64,000 bases of DNA from Pseudomonas sp. IB20 (GCF_009707325.1 NZ_CP046103.1:1723810-1787809), one strand, 5' to 3'; shown: positions 9,084-17,570, counted from the stretch's first letter. Made by a program: numbers and translations. Notes: generated by a model not told the origin, from the letters alone.

Positions 9084-9706
9084 ACTAGCGCGTTTCGTTT
9101 TGCCATCTCGATAAGTTCTACCAAGGATTTGGCTTTAAGTTTTTGCATCAGCCTTTTTTTGTAAGTGCTTACTGTCTTGTTGCTTAAGAACATGCCTTTG
9201 GCTATTTCTTTGTTGGTGCGACCTTGTGCAAAAAGTTGCAAGACCATCAGTTCTCGGTCATTTACCGTCTTGAATAATTCAAGTTCCAGGTAATCCTTGC
9301 CGTCGGTGCCATTGGCATTCAATGCCTGGCTGGGGAAATAGTTGTAGCCGGAGAGCACCGCGCGGATGGCGCTCAGCAGCTCGCTCAGGTCACCTTCCTT
9401 GCACACATAGCCATCGGCGCCCGAGCGCATGCACCGCGTGGCGAACAGCGTCGGGCTTTGGGCGGTGAGAATCAGGGTTTTCATGGATGTGCTCATGGCG
9501 TTGAATCGGCACAGTACCTCGAGGCCATCAAGTTTAGGAATACTGATATCCAGGATGATCAGGTCCGGCAGGCATTCGCGAACCATTTGTATTGCATCAC
9601 AGCCGTTGTCCGTTTCACCGACGACTTTATAACCTTCATGTTCCAACAACATCCGAATTGCCAACCGGATAACGGGGTGGTCATCAATGATAAAAACTGT
9701 GTTCAT
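9080..9706 (-). CDS. NarL/LuxR-type response regulator, BvgA/RocA1-like
   Basis: A 208-residue DNA-binding response regulator. It has an N-terminal receiver (VFIIDDHPVIR acidic pair, phospho-acceptor in LIILDISIPKLDG near residue 54, conserved T and K) and a C-terminal LuxR-type helix-turn-helix (LQLFAQGRTNKEIAKGMFLS). I chose the ATG at 9706 because it gives the standard receiver N terminus (MNTVFIIDDH). The coding end overlaps the start of the large phosphorelay kinase, so the pair is one operon, in the order regulator then kinase. It resembles RocA1 of P. aeruginosa, which controls fimbrial genes; its own targets cannot be read from this window. Confidence 0.88.
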   Translation of the reverse strand: MNTVFIIDDHPVIRLAIRMLLEHEGYKVVGETDNGCDAIQMVRECLPDLIILDISIPKLDGLEVLCRFNAMSTSMKTLILTAQSPTLFATRCMRSGADGYVCKEGDLSELLSAIRAVLSGYNYFPSQALNANGTDGKDYLELELFKTVNDRELMVLQLFAQGRTNKEIAKGMFLSNKTVSTYKKRLMQKLKAKSLVELIEMAKRNALV

Positions 9707-9961
9707 AATCACATTCCATGCAAGTGCAAATAAAGCGGGCACATTAGCTCAGAAGATGAGGGAGGAGCATGAGCCTTGGAGGGAGTAGGTATAAAACAAG
9801 AGAATTCCTACATAAAAAAAGGTAACTGCCCACCGGCTGGTAAGGCTTTGTGTCGGTAGGTGTAAGCAATTATTGGAATCATGCATTCAGGGGCGGTGCG
9901 AGGGGTTTAGCTGAGGTTTTCAGGTGATCTTTCGTAAGTGGGCGCGTTTAAAGTCCTACAT

Positions 9962-10330
9962 TTATAAATGGAGTAGTGGCGCAATTAACGTTGCCAGTTC
10001 GTCTTTGTTTAGGGGTTTTAATAAATAGCCAAGCAGTGGCAGGTTGCGTTGCAAGGCTTGGGTGGTCAGGTTAGACAGTTCCGCAAGAGGCAGCCCGCTC
10101 AGTAGAATCGCGCCCCTTATAAAGTGTCGCCGACTGGCGATTTCCACCAGTTCCAACCCAGGTAAATCAGGCAGGCATTGGTCGCATAGCATGAGGTCAA
10201 AGGGCGCCTCGGACTGTGACATTACGCGGATGGCCTGTTCAGCATTTTCGGCGAGGCTCAGTTGGTTAAAACCGAAACTGTTGAGCAGGCACTGAGTGGC
10301 CAGGAGCTGAAAGGGGTGATCCTCCACCAA
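9962..10330 (-). pseudogene. Stand-alone receiver domain, probably 5'-damaged
   Basis: About 122 residues forming one receiver domain: LLVEDHPFQLL, phospho-acceptor in LMLCDQCLPDLPG, and a conserved Lys in LLKPLNKDE. It lies 256 bp upstream of, and on the same strand as, the Roc-like regulator, where RocR (receiver plus EAL) occurs in related loci; no EAL domain follows here. Reading upstream, the frame stays open for 16 more codons to a TAA near 10380 and still encodes sensible receiver sequence (RLALRI before LLVED), but contains no ATG, GTG or TTG. The only starts are TTG at 10330 and GTG at 10327, both inside the first beta strand. It is either a decayed gene or one using a rare start codon. 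Confidence 0.55.
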
Positions 10331-10504
10331 TAGGATTCGAAGAGCGAGTCTGGAAGCCGATGGGGTAGGGCGTAGGAATTACTCGCCAGGTCCGCCAGAA
10401 GCGTGCGCGATTATTCCTTGAGTGGCTGTGCGAATTCGATCAGGCCGCTCTGTTCCCGTCGTAGGTAAAATCTGTTCGGGCAACAGGCGGCGTGACCAGT
10501 CTGT

Positions 10505-11836
10505 TCACTGTGGGCTGGAACGCCCCGTCATCTCCCGTGCCATCTCGGTGGCGTAGCTGTCCGTCATGCCGGCGATAAAGTCGATCATGCGCAGGAACGA
10601 GGCGTGCAACGACCCGTGCGGGTTAGGTGCACTGTTACCCAGCAAGTCGAGGATGCGCCGGTTCTTGAACGACGGCGTGCGCCCGCCATGCTGCTCCAGC
10701 GCTGCGCCGCAAAAGGCGTTCAAGAGGATTTCCAGCGTGGTGTAGGCACCGATTTCATGCAGGGTCTTGCGCTTGTCCTGGAAGATTTTCTTGCGGGCCA
10801 TGTCCTTGGCATCCAGTACGCAACGCTTGGCGGGGCCATGCATGTGCTCCACCAGATCGCCTGGGAGCGTGCCGGCGAGCAAGGCATCCTGTTGTTCGAC
10901 AAAGGCCCGCGCGGCGGCATTGGTCAGGTGTTCGATGGCCTTGCCACGCAGGATCGCCAGCTTGCGTCGGCGCGAGTCTTGGGAACCCAGCTGCCGGTAC
11001 GTCTGAGGCAGGTCGTCGCCCACCAGGTCGAGCAGCAATGACTCGACCTCGGCATATTGCAGCAACTCCATTTCCAGGCCGTCTTCGAGGTCGATCAAGG
11101 CGTAGCAGATATCGTCTGCCGCCTCCATCAGGTAAACCAGCGGGTGACGGGCCCAGCGTTGTTCTTCCAGCTGTGGCAGGCCGAGCTTACTGGCGATCTG
11201 CTCAAGGATCGGCAGCTCGCTCTGGTAACAGCCGAACTTATGCTTCTTGTAGCCCAGCGAGTCCGCGTGACGGGCGGTCCAGGGGTATTTCAGGTAGGTG
11301 CCCAAGGTGGCGTAGGTCAACCGGGTGCCACCGTCGAACTGGTGGTATTCAAGCTGAGTCAGTACGCGAAAGCCTTGGGCATTGCCTTCGAAATTGAGGA
11401 AGTCATTGCGCTCGGCGGTGCTCATGTCATCCAGCCAGCCACGACCCGCCGCCTGTTGGAACCAGTGCCGAATGGCATCTTCACCGGAATGCCCGAACGG
11501 TGGGTTACCAATGTCATGGGCCAGGCAGGCCGATTGCACCACCATGCCCAGGTCGCTCGGGTCGCACCAGTCGGGTAGGGCGCTGCGCAGCGTTTCGCCC
11601 ACGCGCATGCCGAGGGAGCGGCCCACACAGCTGACTTCCAGGGAGTGGGTCAGGCGGGTGTGGATATGGTCGTTGCTGGACACCGGGTGCACTTGGGTCT
11701 TGCGGCCCAGGCGGCGGAACGCGCCAGAGAAAATAATGCGGTCGTGGTCCTTGTGGAACGGGCTGCGGCCCAGTTCTTCCGGGCTATGCAGGGGCTTTCC
11801 AAGACGTTCGCGGTTAAGCAGGGTGGGCCAATCCAA
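10505..11836 (-). CDS. dgt: Deoxyguanosinetriphosphate triphosphohydrolase-like HD protein
   Basis: HD-superfamily dNTPase (443 residues from the TTG at 11836), hydrolysing dGTP or other dNTPs to the nucleoside and tripolyphosphate. The metal-binding motifs are visible: H in [10 protein letters not shown], the HD pair in [13 protein letters not shown], and a downstream D in [13 protein letters not shown] at 11866 would add ten residues ([10 protein letters not shown]). I prefer the TTG because the protein then starts [15 protein letters not shown], as in its relatives, and GGAG lies about ten bases upstream. The EAL gene upstream on the same strand ends 73 bp away, so the two may share a transcript. 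Confidence 0.88.
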   Translation of the reverse strand: MDWPTLLNRERLGKPLHSPEELGRSPFHKDHDRIIFSGAFRRLGRKTQVHPVSSNDHIHTRLTHSLEVSCVGRSLGMRVGETLRSALPDWCDPSDLGMVVQSACLAHDIGNPPFGHSGEDAIRHWFQQAAGRGWLDDMSTAERNDFLNFEGNAQGFRVLTQLEYHQFDGGTRLTYATLGTYLKYPWTARHADSLGYKKHKFGCYQSELPILEQIASKLGLPQLEEQRWARHPLVYLMEAADDICYALIDLEDGLEMELLQYAEVESLLLDLVGDDLPQTYRQLGSQDSRRRKLAILRGKAIEHLTNAAARAFVEQQDALLAGTLPGDLVEHMHGPAKRCVLDAKDMARKKIFQDKRKTLHEIGAYTTLEILLNAFCGAALEQHGGRTPSFKNRRILDLLGNSAPNPHGSLHASFLRMIDFIAGMTDSYATEMAREMTGRSSPQ

Positions 11837-11908
11837 GGCGGGTGCTCTCCGTGTGGTGAATGACACCGCCCAGCTTCCCGGTTCCGCCTTGGCGGAGCAA
11901 GCGAAAAT

Positions 11909-13072
11909 CTACAGGCCGACCGCATCAATATCGATTAACAGCAAACGCTGACCGTTATTGAAGAATTGTCCGGCGGTCAGGCAATACTGGTTGGTGGTGG
12001 CATCGCGGTAGGTCGAGGACAGCGTCAGGCGTCGTTCCTCCCAGCCTTCGGCGAGCAAATGATAGAAGTAGGGCCGCCACGACCAGTTATGCCCCAGGTA
12101 ACGGCTGTCGGCCTGCCAGGCGTCCTGGCGCCATTCGAAGTTGGGCGTGAGTTGAGTGCCATGGCGGTCGCACTGGTAAAAACGCAGCAACCAGGGGAAG
12201 TCCGGCAATTGCGGTAATTGATCAAGCGGCGCCTGGCCCTGTGCCCAAGCCTGCAGGATCTTCATCAGCTCGGCCAGTTTCAGGCGCAACTGCATGATAC
12301 GGCCGCGCTCGGCGAGTTTTTGCTTCACGTAAACCGTGCGCAGTTGGGCAAAGCGCGCCACGAAGGCATCGGCGGAAAACCAGTCTAACTGCGCCTGGGC
12401 AAACAGATAGCCCTGTACGTAGCGCGCGCCGCATTCCAGGGCGAAGCTCAACTGTGCCTCGGTTTCCACGCCCTCGGCGATGATCCAACAGCCGGTCTTT
12501 TCGGCCATTTGCGCCAGTGCCCGTACCACCTCGCTGCTCGGCCCGCCCTTGGCCGCTTCCTGGAACAGGCGCATGTCCAACTTGAGAATATCTGGCTGCA
12601 ACGCCAGCACCCGGTCGAGCTGCGAATAGCCGGCGCCGAAGTCATCAATGGCGATGCGTGCTCCGGCCTCGCGATAACGCGCCACCACGTCGGCCAGGCG
12701 CTGGATGTCGCCGCCCAGTTCGGTGATCTCGAACACTATGCGCTGCGGGTCAACGCCGTGCGCATGCACCTGCTTCAAGCTGGGCAAGGCTTGGCCGGGA
12801 CGCAGGCGGTTGATCCAGCGTGGGGAGATGTTCAGGCTGAGGAACCAGTCTTCGGGCGCCTCGTGCAGGCGGCTCAAGGCATTGTCGCGGATCTGCCGGT
12901 CGAGGCGGCGCAAAGCCACACCAGGCGTGCGTCGGTCGGCGAACAGTGGGCCGACCGACTGCAAGCTGTCATCCGCCTGGCGCAGGCGGCCGAGGGCCTC
13001 CACGCCGGCGATGCGCCCAGTGGCAGTGTCGATAAATGGCTGGAAACAGGCGAGCGGTTGCCCGTCGATCAC
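11909..13072 (-). CDS. EAL-domain c-di-GMP phosphodiesterase with unknown C-terminal region
   Basis: A 387-residue protein with an N-terminal EAL domain (about 1-250) that should hydrolyse cyclic di-GMP. The catalytic set looks complete: GVEALGR, NISPR, FEITE, IDDFGAGYS, LKLD, AEGVE and VQGYLF. No GGDEF, PAS or membrane segment is seen. The last 130 or so residues, rich in W and Y (NWSWRPYFYHLL), are unlike the domains I know and may be a sensory output-coupled module. The GTG start at 13072 is firm: AAGGAGG lies four bases upstream. A strong terminator for the operon above lies only about 25 bp from this start, so the gene has its own promoter or depends on read-through. Confidence 0.86.
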   Translation of the reverse strand: MIDGQPLACFQPFIDTATGRIAGVEALGRLRQADDSLQSVGPLFADRRTPGVALRRLDRQIRDNALSRLHEAPEDWFLSLNISPRWINRLRPGQALPSLKQVHAHGVDPQRIVFEITELGGDIQRLADVVARYREAGARIAIDDFGAGYSQLDRVLALQPDILKLDMRLFQEAAKGGPSSEVVRALAQMAEKTGCWIIAEGVETEAQLSFALECGARYVQGYLFAQAQLDWFSADAFVARFAQLRTVYVKQKLAERGRIMQLRLKLAELMKILQAWAQGQAPLDQLPQLPDFPWLLRFYQCDRHGTQLTPNFEWRQDAWQADSRYLGHNWSWRPYFYHLLAEGWEERRLTLSSTYRDATTNQYCLTAGQFFNNGQRLLLIDIDAVGL

Positions 13073-13096
13073 GGGGCCTCCTTAAAAACGTCGGCG

Positions 13097-13133
13097 AAAA
13101 AAAGGCCCGGCCCTCAGTGACGAGGGCCGGGCC
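13097..13133 (-). terminator. Rho-independent terminator of the 14203-13166 operon
   Basis: A 12-bp perfect GC-rich stem (13104-13115 with 13122-13133) around a 6-base loop, followed on the minus strand by seven T (A-run 13097-13103). It closes the three-gene membrane operon and separates it from the EAL gene. Confidence 0.9.
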
Positions 13134-13165
13134 GATTCTGTTTGCAAGAATGCAGCCAGCAGCGC

Positions 13166-13501
13166 TTAACGCTTGCGCCCTGCCATGGCCAATTTGATCA
13201 GCGGGATCAAACCGGCCCCCAACCGCACCAGGCGCGTCAGGCTGCTGATACTGCCGCCCTTGGCGCCTTTGCCGGTGAAAAAGCCCATCAGCGTCACCGC
13301 TGCCACGCCCCACAGCGGCGCGTGCTTGATGCCCAGGTTGTCCTGCCAGTTGTGGCGCAGGTCGCGCACTTTATTCAGGGGCACCATGAGTTGCTGGGAC
13401 TCGTGGCGAATCTCCTGGCGGTGCATTTCCATGCGCAGGCGGATCAACGCCTTGCGCATTTCCCGGCGGGAAGTGTTTTGCGGGATTTCAGTCAAGCTCA
13501 T
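13166..13501 (-). CDS. Small basic protein of unknown function, last gene of envelope operon
   Basis: A 111-residue protein with no family I recognise. The N-terminal 55 residues are strongly charged and probably helical (RREMRKALIRLRMEMHRQEI). A hydrophobic stretch, PLWGVAAVTLMGFF, near residue 63 is followed by a glycine-rich turn and a second hydrophobic segment ending in KLAMAGRKR. This suggests a membrane-associated protein with basic ends. Its start overlaps the stop of the upstream holin-X-like gene by four bases, and it is third after DUF883 and holin-X-type genes, a set found together in pseudomonads. It probably helps in envelope stress or membrane organisation, but that is inference from neighbours. 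Confidence 0.75.
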   Translation of the reverse strand: MSLTEIPQNTSRREMRKALIRLRMEMHRQEIRHESQQLMVPLNKVRDLRHNWQDNLGIKHAPLWGVAAVTLMGFFTGKGAKGGSISSLTRLVRLGAGLIPLIKLAMAGRKR

Positions 13502-13884
13502 GGCAGCAGGCGCTCCCGATCATTGGCCAGCTCTTCGAGGGTGGCGTGGAAGGGCGTTGATTCATCGAATATCGCCGCTTTCAAGCGCACACCGCAGAAG
13601 GCCGCGGCCAGGGTGTAGAACACGCACAGGCTGATAATCCCGGTGAGACGGTAGGTGTCCCACACCAGAATCATCACCAGTGCCGATAACCCCACCAGCA
13701 ACAGCAAGGCGAACACCAGTGCCAGGCCCGCAAACAACAACAAGCTGACTGTGCGGGATTTCTGCTCCTGCAACTCTATGCCAAACAATTCGACGTGGCT
13801 GTGCAGCAAGCCCAGAACGGCCGCGCCCAGGCGTCGGGAAGTGGAGCTTGAGCTCGTGGACGAGCCGGATTCGCCGATAGACAT
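13498..13884 (-). CDS. Phage-holin-family (holin-X/DUF1469) membrane protein
   Basis: A 128-residue protein with two adjacent hydrophobic helices (TVSLLLFAGLALVFALLLLV and the following segment, then GIISLCVFYTLAAAFCGV). This matches the putative holin superfamily III (holin-X, DUF1469) of Actinobacteria and Proteobacteria. Despite the name, these proteins are chromosomal and not tied to phage lysis. The N terminus is serine-rich (SGSSTSSSSTSRR). It overlaps the third gene by four bases and follows the DUF883 gene by four, so the three are one operon. Function unknown. Confidence 0.8.
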   Translation of the reverse strand: MSIGESGSSTSSSSTSRRLGAAVLGLLHSHVELFGIELQEQKSRTVSLLLFAGLALVFALLLLVGLSALVMILVWDTYRLTGIISLCVFYTLAAAFCGVRLKAAIFDESTPFHATLEELANDRERLLP

Positions 13885-13888
13885 GGTA

Positions 13889-14203
13889 TTAGCGCCTTGT
13901 AGCCAGCAGACCGATCAAAAAGCCCACGCCGGCGGCAATGCCCACCGACTGCCAAGGGTTGGCTTGCACGTAATCTTCGGTGGCGGTGACGGCCGCCTGG
14001 CCGCGTTCGCGCAGGGAGTCTTCGGTCAGTTGCAGGGTTTCGCGGGCCTTGAGCAGGCTTTCGTGAATCTTGGTGCGCAGCTCATCAGCCTGGTCACCGG
14101 CCAGCACGGCGGTGTCGTCCAGCAACCTTTCAGTGTCACTGACCAGGGTTTGAAAATCCGCCATCAGTATTTCTTGCGCAGTCTTTGCAGTTCTTCTGGC
14201 CAT
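13889..14203 (-). CDS. DUF883 (ElaB/YgaM/YqjD) family membrane-anchored protein
   Basis: A 104-residue protein of the ElaB/YqjD/YgaM type. A long amphipathic helical region (about 12-75) leads into a C-terminal membrane anchor with the glycine-rich GIAAGVGFLIGLLATRR ending. In E. coli relatives bind ribosomes at the membrane in stationary phase and are RpoS-controlled; this is family knowledge, not seen here. It is the first gene of the operon. ATG at 14203 is preceded by GGAGATACCC. The promoter should lie in 14204-14290, next to the amt control region. Confidence 0.85.
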   Translation of the reverse strand: MARRTAKTAQEILMADFQTLVSDTERLLDDTAVLAGDQADELRTKIHESLLKARETLQLTEDSLRERGQAAVTATEDYVQANPWQSVGIAAGVGFLIGLLATRR

Positions 14204-14258
14204 GGGTATCTCCGTGATTGGCTGATCTGTACATATTTTAGTTACGTCAGTTTTCGAG

Positions 14259-14274
14259 TCACCAGTATCGGTGA
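14259..14274. promoter_or_regulatory. Probable NtrC-type enhancer site
   Basis: The inverted repeat TCACCAGTATCGGTGA has CACC and GGTG arms 6 bases apart, the spacing of NtrC sites (TGCACC-N5-GGTGCA type). It lies about 20 bp upstream of the sigma-54 promoter of amt. The outer bases deviate from the consensus, so binding is inferred. Confidence 0.5.
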
Positions 14275-14292
14275 AGGTTCACTGCAATTGTC

Positions 14293-14308
14293 TGGTACAG
14301 CTTTTGCT
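14293..14308 (+). promoter_or_regulatory. Sigma-54 promoter of amt
   Basis: TGGTACAGCTTTTGCT matches TGGCACG-N4-TTGCW, with GG at 14294-14295 and GC at 14306-14307, exactly the required spacing. It faces amt, whose start codon is 254 bp downstream. A perfect 22-bp palindrome (14319-14340, arms GCGCAGGCCCC) falls at the expected transcription start. Ammonium transporters are classic NtrC/sigma-54 targets. Confidence 0.65.
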
Positions 14309-14561
14309 TTGCCTTGGTGCGCAGGCCCCGGGGCCTGCGCTGAATCCGGGCGGTTGAGGCGAATGCCTACAAAAACCTTACCCTAAATAACTGAAACTCG
14401 CGGAAAAACCCTGTCGGCAACGGCCTGTTGTGTTGATCGCTGCGCTAAAGCGGTTCACGCCCTCTGAAGAGGGGCGGGGCCGGTGGTGCCAATTTAGTGC
14501 GCGAAACTCTGGCTTGAACCGCTTTGGTGCTTTTTGCCTTATTGCAGGCCTGCCAACCTCC

Positions 14562-15770
14562 ATGGAAAATTTGCAAAGTGCAGTGGACACCCTCGTCCAC
14601 AGCTCCAACACCCTGTTCATCCTGATCGGTGCGGTCATGGTCCTGGCCATGCACGCCGGCTTCGCGTTCCTGGAAGTCGGCACCGTGCGCCAGAAAAACC
14701 AGGTGAATGCCTTGTCGAAGATCCTCAGCGACTTTGCCATCTCCACCCTGGCCTATTTCTTTATAGGCTATTGGATCTCCTACGGCGTGAGCTTCATGCA
14801 ACCGGCCGCGGTGCTCAGTGCCGATCATGGCTATGGCCTGGTGAAGTTCTTCTTCCTGCTGACGTTCGCCGCGGCCATTCCGGCGATCATTTCCGGGGGC
14901 ATAGCCGAACGGGCAAAGTTCGCCCCGCAGCTGTGCGCCACCGCGCTGATCGTGGCGTTTATCTACCCGTTTTTTGAAGGCATAGTCTGGAACGGCAACT
15001 TCGGCCTGCAAGCCTGGCTGCTGGCGACCTTTGGTGCCAGTTTCCATGACTTTGCCGGCTCCGTGGTGGTGCACGCCATGGGCGGCTGGCTGGCGCTGGC
15101 GGCCGTGTTGCTGCTGGGGCCGCGTAACGGGCGATACCGTGAAGGGCGGCTGGTGGCCTTCGCGCCGTCGAGCATTCCGTTTTTGGCGCTGGGCTCGTGG
15201 ATCCTGATTGTCGGCTGGTTCGGCTTTAACGTAATGAGTGCGCAAACCCTCAACGGCGTCAGCGGGCTGGTGGCGGTTAACTCGCTGATGGCGATGGTCG
15301 GCGGCACGGTCGCCGCCTTGGTGATCGGTCGTAATGACCCGGGCTTTTTGCATAACGGCCCGCTCGCCGGGCTGGTGGCGATTTGCGCCGGCTCCGACCT
15401 GATGCACCCGGTGGGCGCGCTGGTCACCGGTGCGGTCGCCGGCGGTTTGTTTGTGTGGTGCTTCATCGCGGCCCAGGATCGCTGGAAGATCGACGACGTG
15501 CTAGGTGTGTGGCCGTTGCACGGCCTATGCGGCGTGTGGGGCGGCATCGCATGCGGCATCTTTGGCCAAACCGCCCTCGGCGGCCTGGGTGGCGTAAGCC
15601 TGATCAGCCAGTTGATCGGCACCGTCCTTGGCGTGGTGGTGGCGCTGCTCGGCGGCCTGCTGGTGTATGGCGTGATTAAGCGTGTGCACGGGCTGCGCCT
15701 GAGCCAGGAGCAGGAGTACTACGGCGCGGACCTGTCGATCCACAAGATTGGCTCGGTCAGTCAGGATTAA
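14562..15770 (+). CDS. amt: Ammonium transporter (Amt/MEP family)
   Basis: A 402-residue inner-membrane ammonium channel with about eleven helices. Family signatures include AFLEVGTVRQKNQ near the N terminus, DFAGSVVVHAMGGW mid-protein (pore His in VVHAMGG), and GLCGVWGGIACGIFG with the second pore His in WPLHGLCG. The ATG at 14562 gives the start MENLQSAVDTL. Longer in-frame starts run into the leader. It is preceded by sigma-54 and NtrC-type elements, implying induction under nitrogen limitation. The 3' end overlaps the convergent antiporter gene by 14 bp. The PII gene glnK, a usual partner, is absent here. Confidence 0.93.
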   Translation: MENLQSAVDTLVHSSNTLFILIGAVMVLAMHAGFAFLEVGTVRQKNQVNALSKILSDFAISTLAYFFIGYWISYGVSFMQPAAVLSADHGYGLVKFFFLLTFAAAIPAIISGGIAERAKFAPQLCATALIVAFIYPFFEGIVWNGNFGLQAWLLATFGASFHDFAGSVVVHAMGGWLALAAVLLLGPRNGRYREGRLVAFAPSSIPFLALGSWILIVGWFGFNVMSAQTLNGVSGLVAVNSLMAMVGGTVAALVIGRNDPGFLHNGPLAGLVAICAGSDLMHPVGALVTGAVAGGLFVWCFIAAQDRWKIDDVLGVWPLHGLCGVWGGIACGIFGQTALGGLGGVSLISQLIGTVLGVVVALLGGLLVYGVIKRVHGLRLSQEQEYYGADLSIHKIGSVSQD

Positions 15771-17475
15771 TCGGTGCTTCTCTCTCCGGGTAGAAACCGT
15801 GCAGCAGGCGATAGCGGCTATGCCGCACCTCATTCACCCGCGCTTGCACCTGTTGGTCCGGCAGGCCCAGCAGGATCAAGGCGTGAGAGGCGAGCATCAA
15901 GCTCGACTCCAACAGCTCAGGCACCACTTCACTGGCGCCTGCCGCTTTCAGCTCAGCCAGTTGGCTGTCATCGCGAGTGCGCACGAGGATGGGGACCTGT
16001 GGGTTGATCCTTCTCGCCTCTTTCAGCACCGTCAGGGCGACATCGCTGTTATCCACGGCGATGACCACCAACCGCGCACGTTCCAGGCCGACCGCGCAGA
16101 GCAGGGCACCACGGCGGCAGTCGCCGTAATGCACGCTGCTGTCTTCGGTGGCGGCTTCATTCACACGCTCGGGGTCGTCATCCAGGGCGATAAACGCCTG
16201 TTGCTCCTGGCGTAGAAATCGACCGATGGACTGCCCGACCCGACCGTACCCGCAAATCACGGCGTGGCCGCGTAACTCGGCATTGAGTGCGGTGATTTCC
16301 TCCAGCTGCACCTGCTGATTGGGCTTGCGGTGCAGGCGCAGGGCAAGCGTGGGGGCCGCGCGCAGTAACAGCGGGGTCAGCAACATCGAGCAGAAAGTGG
16401 CGGCAAGCAGCAACCCATTGAATTCGTCCGGGATCAGCTGGCTCTGTTGCATCTGTGCCATCAACGCAAAACAGAACTCGCCCCCTTGCGCCAGGGCCAG
16501 GCCGCTGCGCCACGCGGTTTCACTGTCGCTGCCGCGCAGCTTGACCAGGGCCGCCACGACGCAGCCCTTGATTAGCATCAGTGCGAGGGTCAGGCCGAGG
16601 ATCAACAGGCTGTGGCTGATGAATAACTGCAGGTCGATAAGCATGCCGATGCTGACGAAAAACAGCCCCAGCAGAATGTCGCGAAACGGCCGGATATCCG
16701 CTTCGATCTGATGCCGGTAGTGGCTTTCCCCCAACAGCATGCCGGCCAGAAAAGCGCCGAGCGCAGGGGAGAGGCCCAGCAAATGCGTGAGCCAGGCGGT
16801 AAGCAACACGATCACCAGCGCCAACAGCACAAACAACTCTGCCGAGTGCGAAGCGGCGACTTCATGGAACAGACGTGGCAGTAACCAGCGGCTGGCCAAT
16901 AGCAGGCCGACGAACAACAACACGGTTTTGCCCAGGGTCTGCGGCAGCGCCCAATACCAGGCTTGCTCGCTGCTACCGGCAAACACCGGCACCAAGGTCA
17001 GCAGCAACACCGCCACCACGTCCTGGAACAGCAACACGCCAATCGCGTTCTGGCCATGGCTGCTGAAGATTTCCCCAAGGCTGGTCAACTCCTTGCTGAC
17101 GATAGCCGTGGAGGACAGCGCCAAGCCCGCGCCGAGCAACAGCGCGACGCCAGGTGCCAGGCCGAAGCCCATCAGCACGCCGCCCAACAACACCCCGCAA
17201 CCGAGTACCTGCAAACTGCCCAGGCCAAACACCACGCTGCGCAGCGCGAGCATCTTGGTCAGGGAAAACTCCAACCCGAGGGAAAACAGCAGGAACACCA
17301 CCCCCAGTTCGGCGAGGTCGGGCAGGTCTTCGCTGTCATTCACCCAGTCCAGTGCGGTGGGCCCCACAGCCAGTCCCACGCACAGGTAGCCCAGCACGGG
17401 CGGCAGTTGCAGCCGGCGAAACAGCGCAATCACCACCAGGGATGAGGCCAGAATGATCAGCAGGTTGGCGAACAC
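15757..17475 (-). CDS. Kef-type potassium/proton antiporter (CPA2) with RCK domain
   Basis: A 572-residue monovalent cation:proton antiporter-2. About twelve helices occupy residues 1-380, with LPPVLGYLCVGLAVGP near the N terminus and FLLFSLGLEFSL. A TrkA-N/RCK domain follows from about 395 (HAVICGYGRVGQSIGRFL Rossmann motif, then DDDPERV). I chose the GTG at 17475 because AAGGA lies ten bases upstream and the first helix then starts directly (FANLLIILASSLV); a TTG ten codons earlier is less likely. It resembles KefB/KefC, which export potassium during electrophile stress, but no KefF/KefG ancillary gene is adjacent, so the ion and trigger are uncertain. Confidence 0.85.
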   Translation of the reverse strand: MFANLLIILASSLVVIALFRRLQLPPVLGYLCVGLAVGPTALDWVNDSEDLPDLAELGVVFLLFSLGLEFSLTKMLALRSVVFGLGSLQVLGCGVLLGGVLMGFGLAPGVALLLGAGLALSSTAIVSKELTSLGEIFSSHGQNAIGVLLFQDVVAVLLLTLVPVFAGSSEQAWYWALPQTLGKTVLLFVGLLLASRWLLPRLFHEVAASHSAELFVLLALVIVLLTAWLTHLLGLSPALGAFLAGMLLGESHYRHQIEADIRPFRDILLGLFFVSIGMLIDLQLFISHSLLILGLTLALMLIKGCVVAALVKLRGSDSETAWRSGLALAQGGEFCFALMAQMQQSQLIPDEFNGLLLAATFCSMLLTPLLLRAAPTLALRLHRKPNQQVQLEEITALNAELRGHAVICGYGRVGQSIGRFLRQEQQAFIALDDDPERVNEAATEDSSVHYGDCRRGALLCAVGLERARLVVIAVDNSDVALTVLKEARRINPQVPILVRTRDDSQLAELKAAGASEVVPELLESSLMLASHALILLGLPDQQVQARVNEVRHSRYRLLHGFYPEREAPINPD

Positions 17476-17570
17476 GAGCAGCTTCCTTGCAGGTTGAATG
17501 GACAAAAAGGCGCGAGAATCGCTGAATCAGTTATAGGCCATGCTGATCTGTGTCAGGGGTTGTGTGGGTT

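Larger units (their letters stand above)
14204..14561. other. Intergenic control region between DUF883 gene and amt
   Basis: This 358-bp gap has no gene. It holds the CACC-N6-GGTG repeat (14259-14274), the sigma-54 promoter (14293-14308) and the GC palindrome (14319-14340), then a leader of about 220 bp in which I see no further clear structure. There is no glnK gene, although amt is usually co-transcribed with one. Confidence 0.6.

Noticed and set aside
13498..13884. Holin-like gene as a sign of prophage
   Set aside because: The family is chromosomal and no other phage genes surround it.
14319..14340. GC palindrome before amt as a terminator of the DUF883 operon
   Set aside because: That operon runs the other way and the stem has no T-run on either side.
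14445..15407. Minus-strand frame opposite amt
   Set aside because: Composition like a shadow frame (His/Gln/Gly rich) and no ribosome site; amt is certain.
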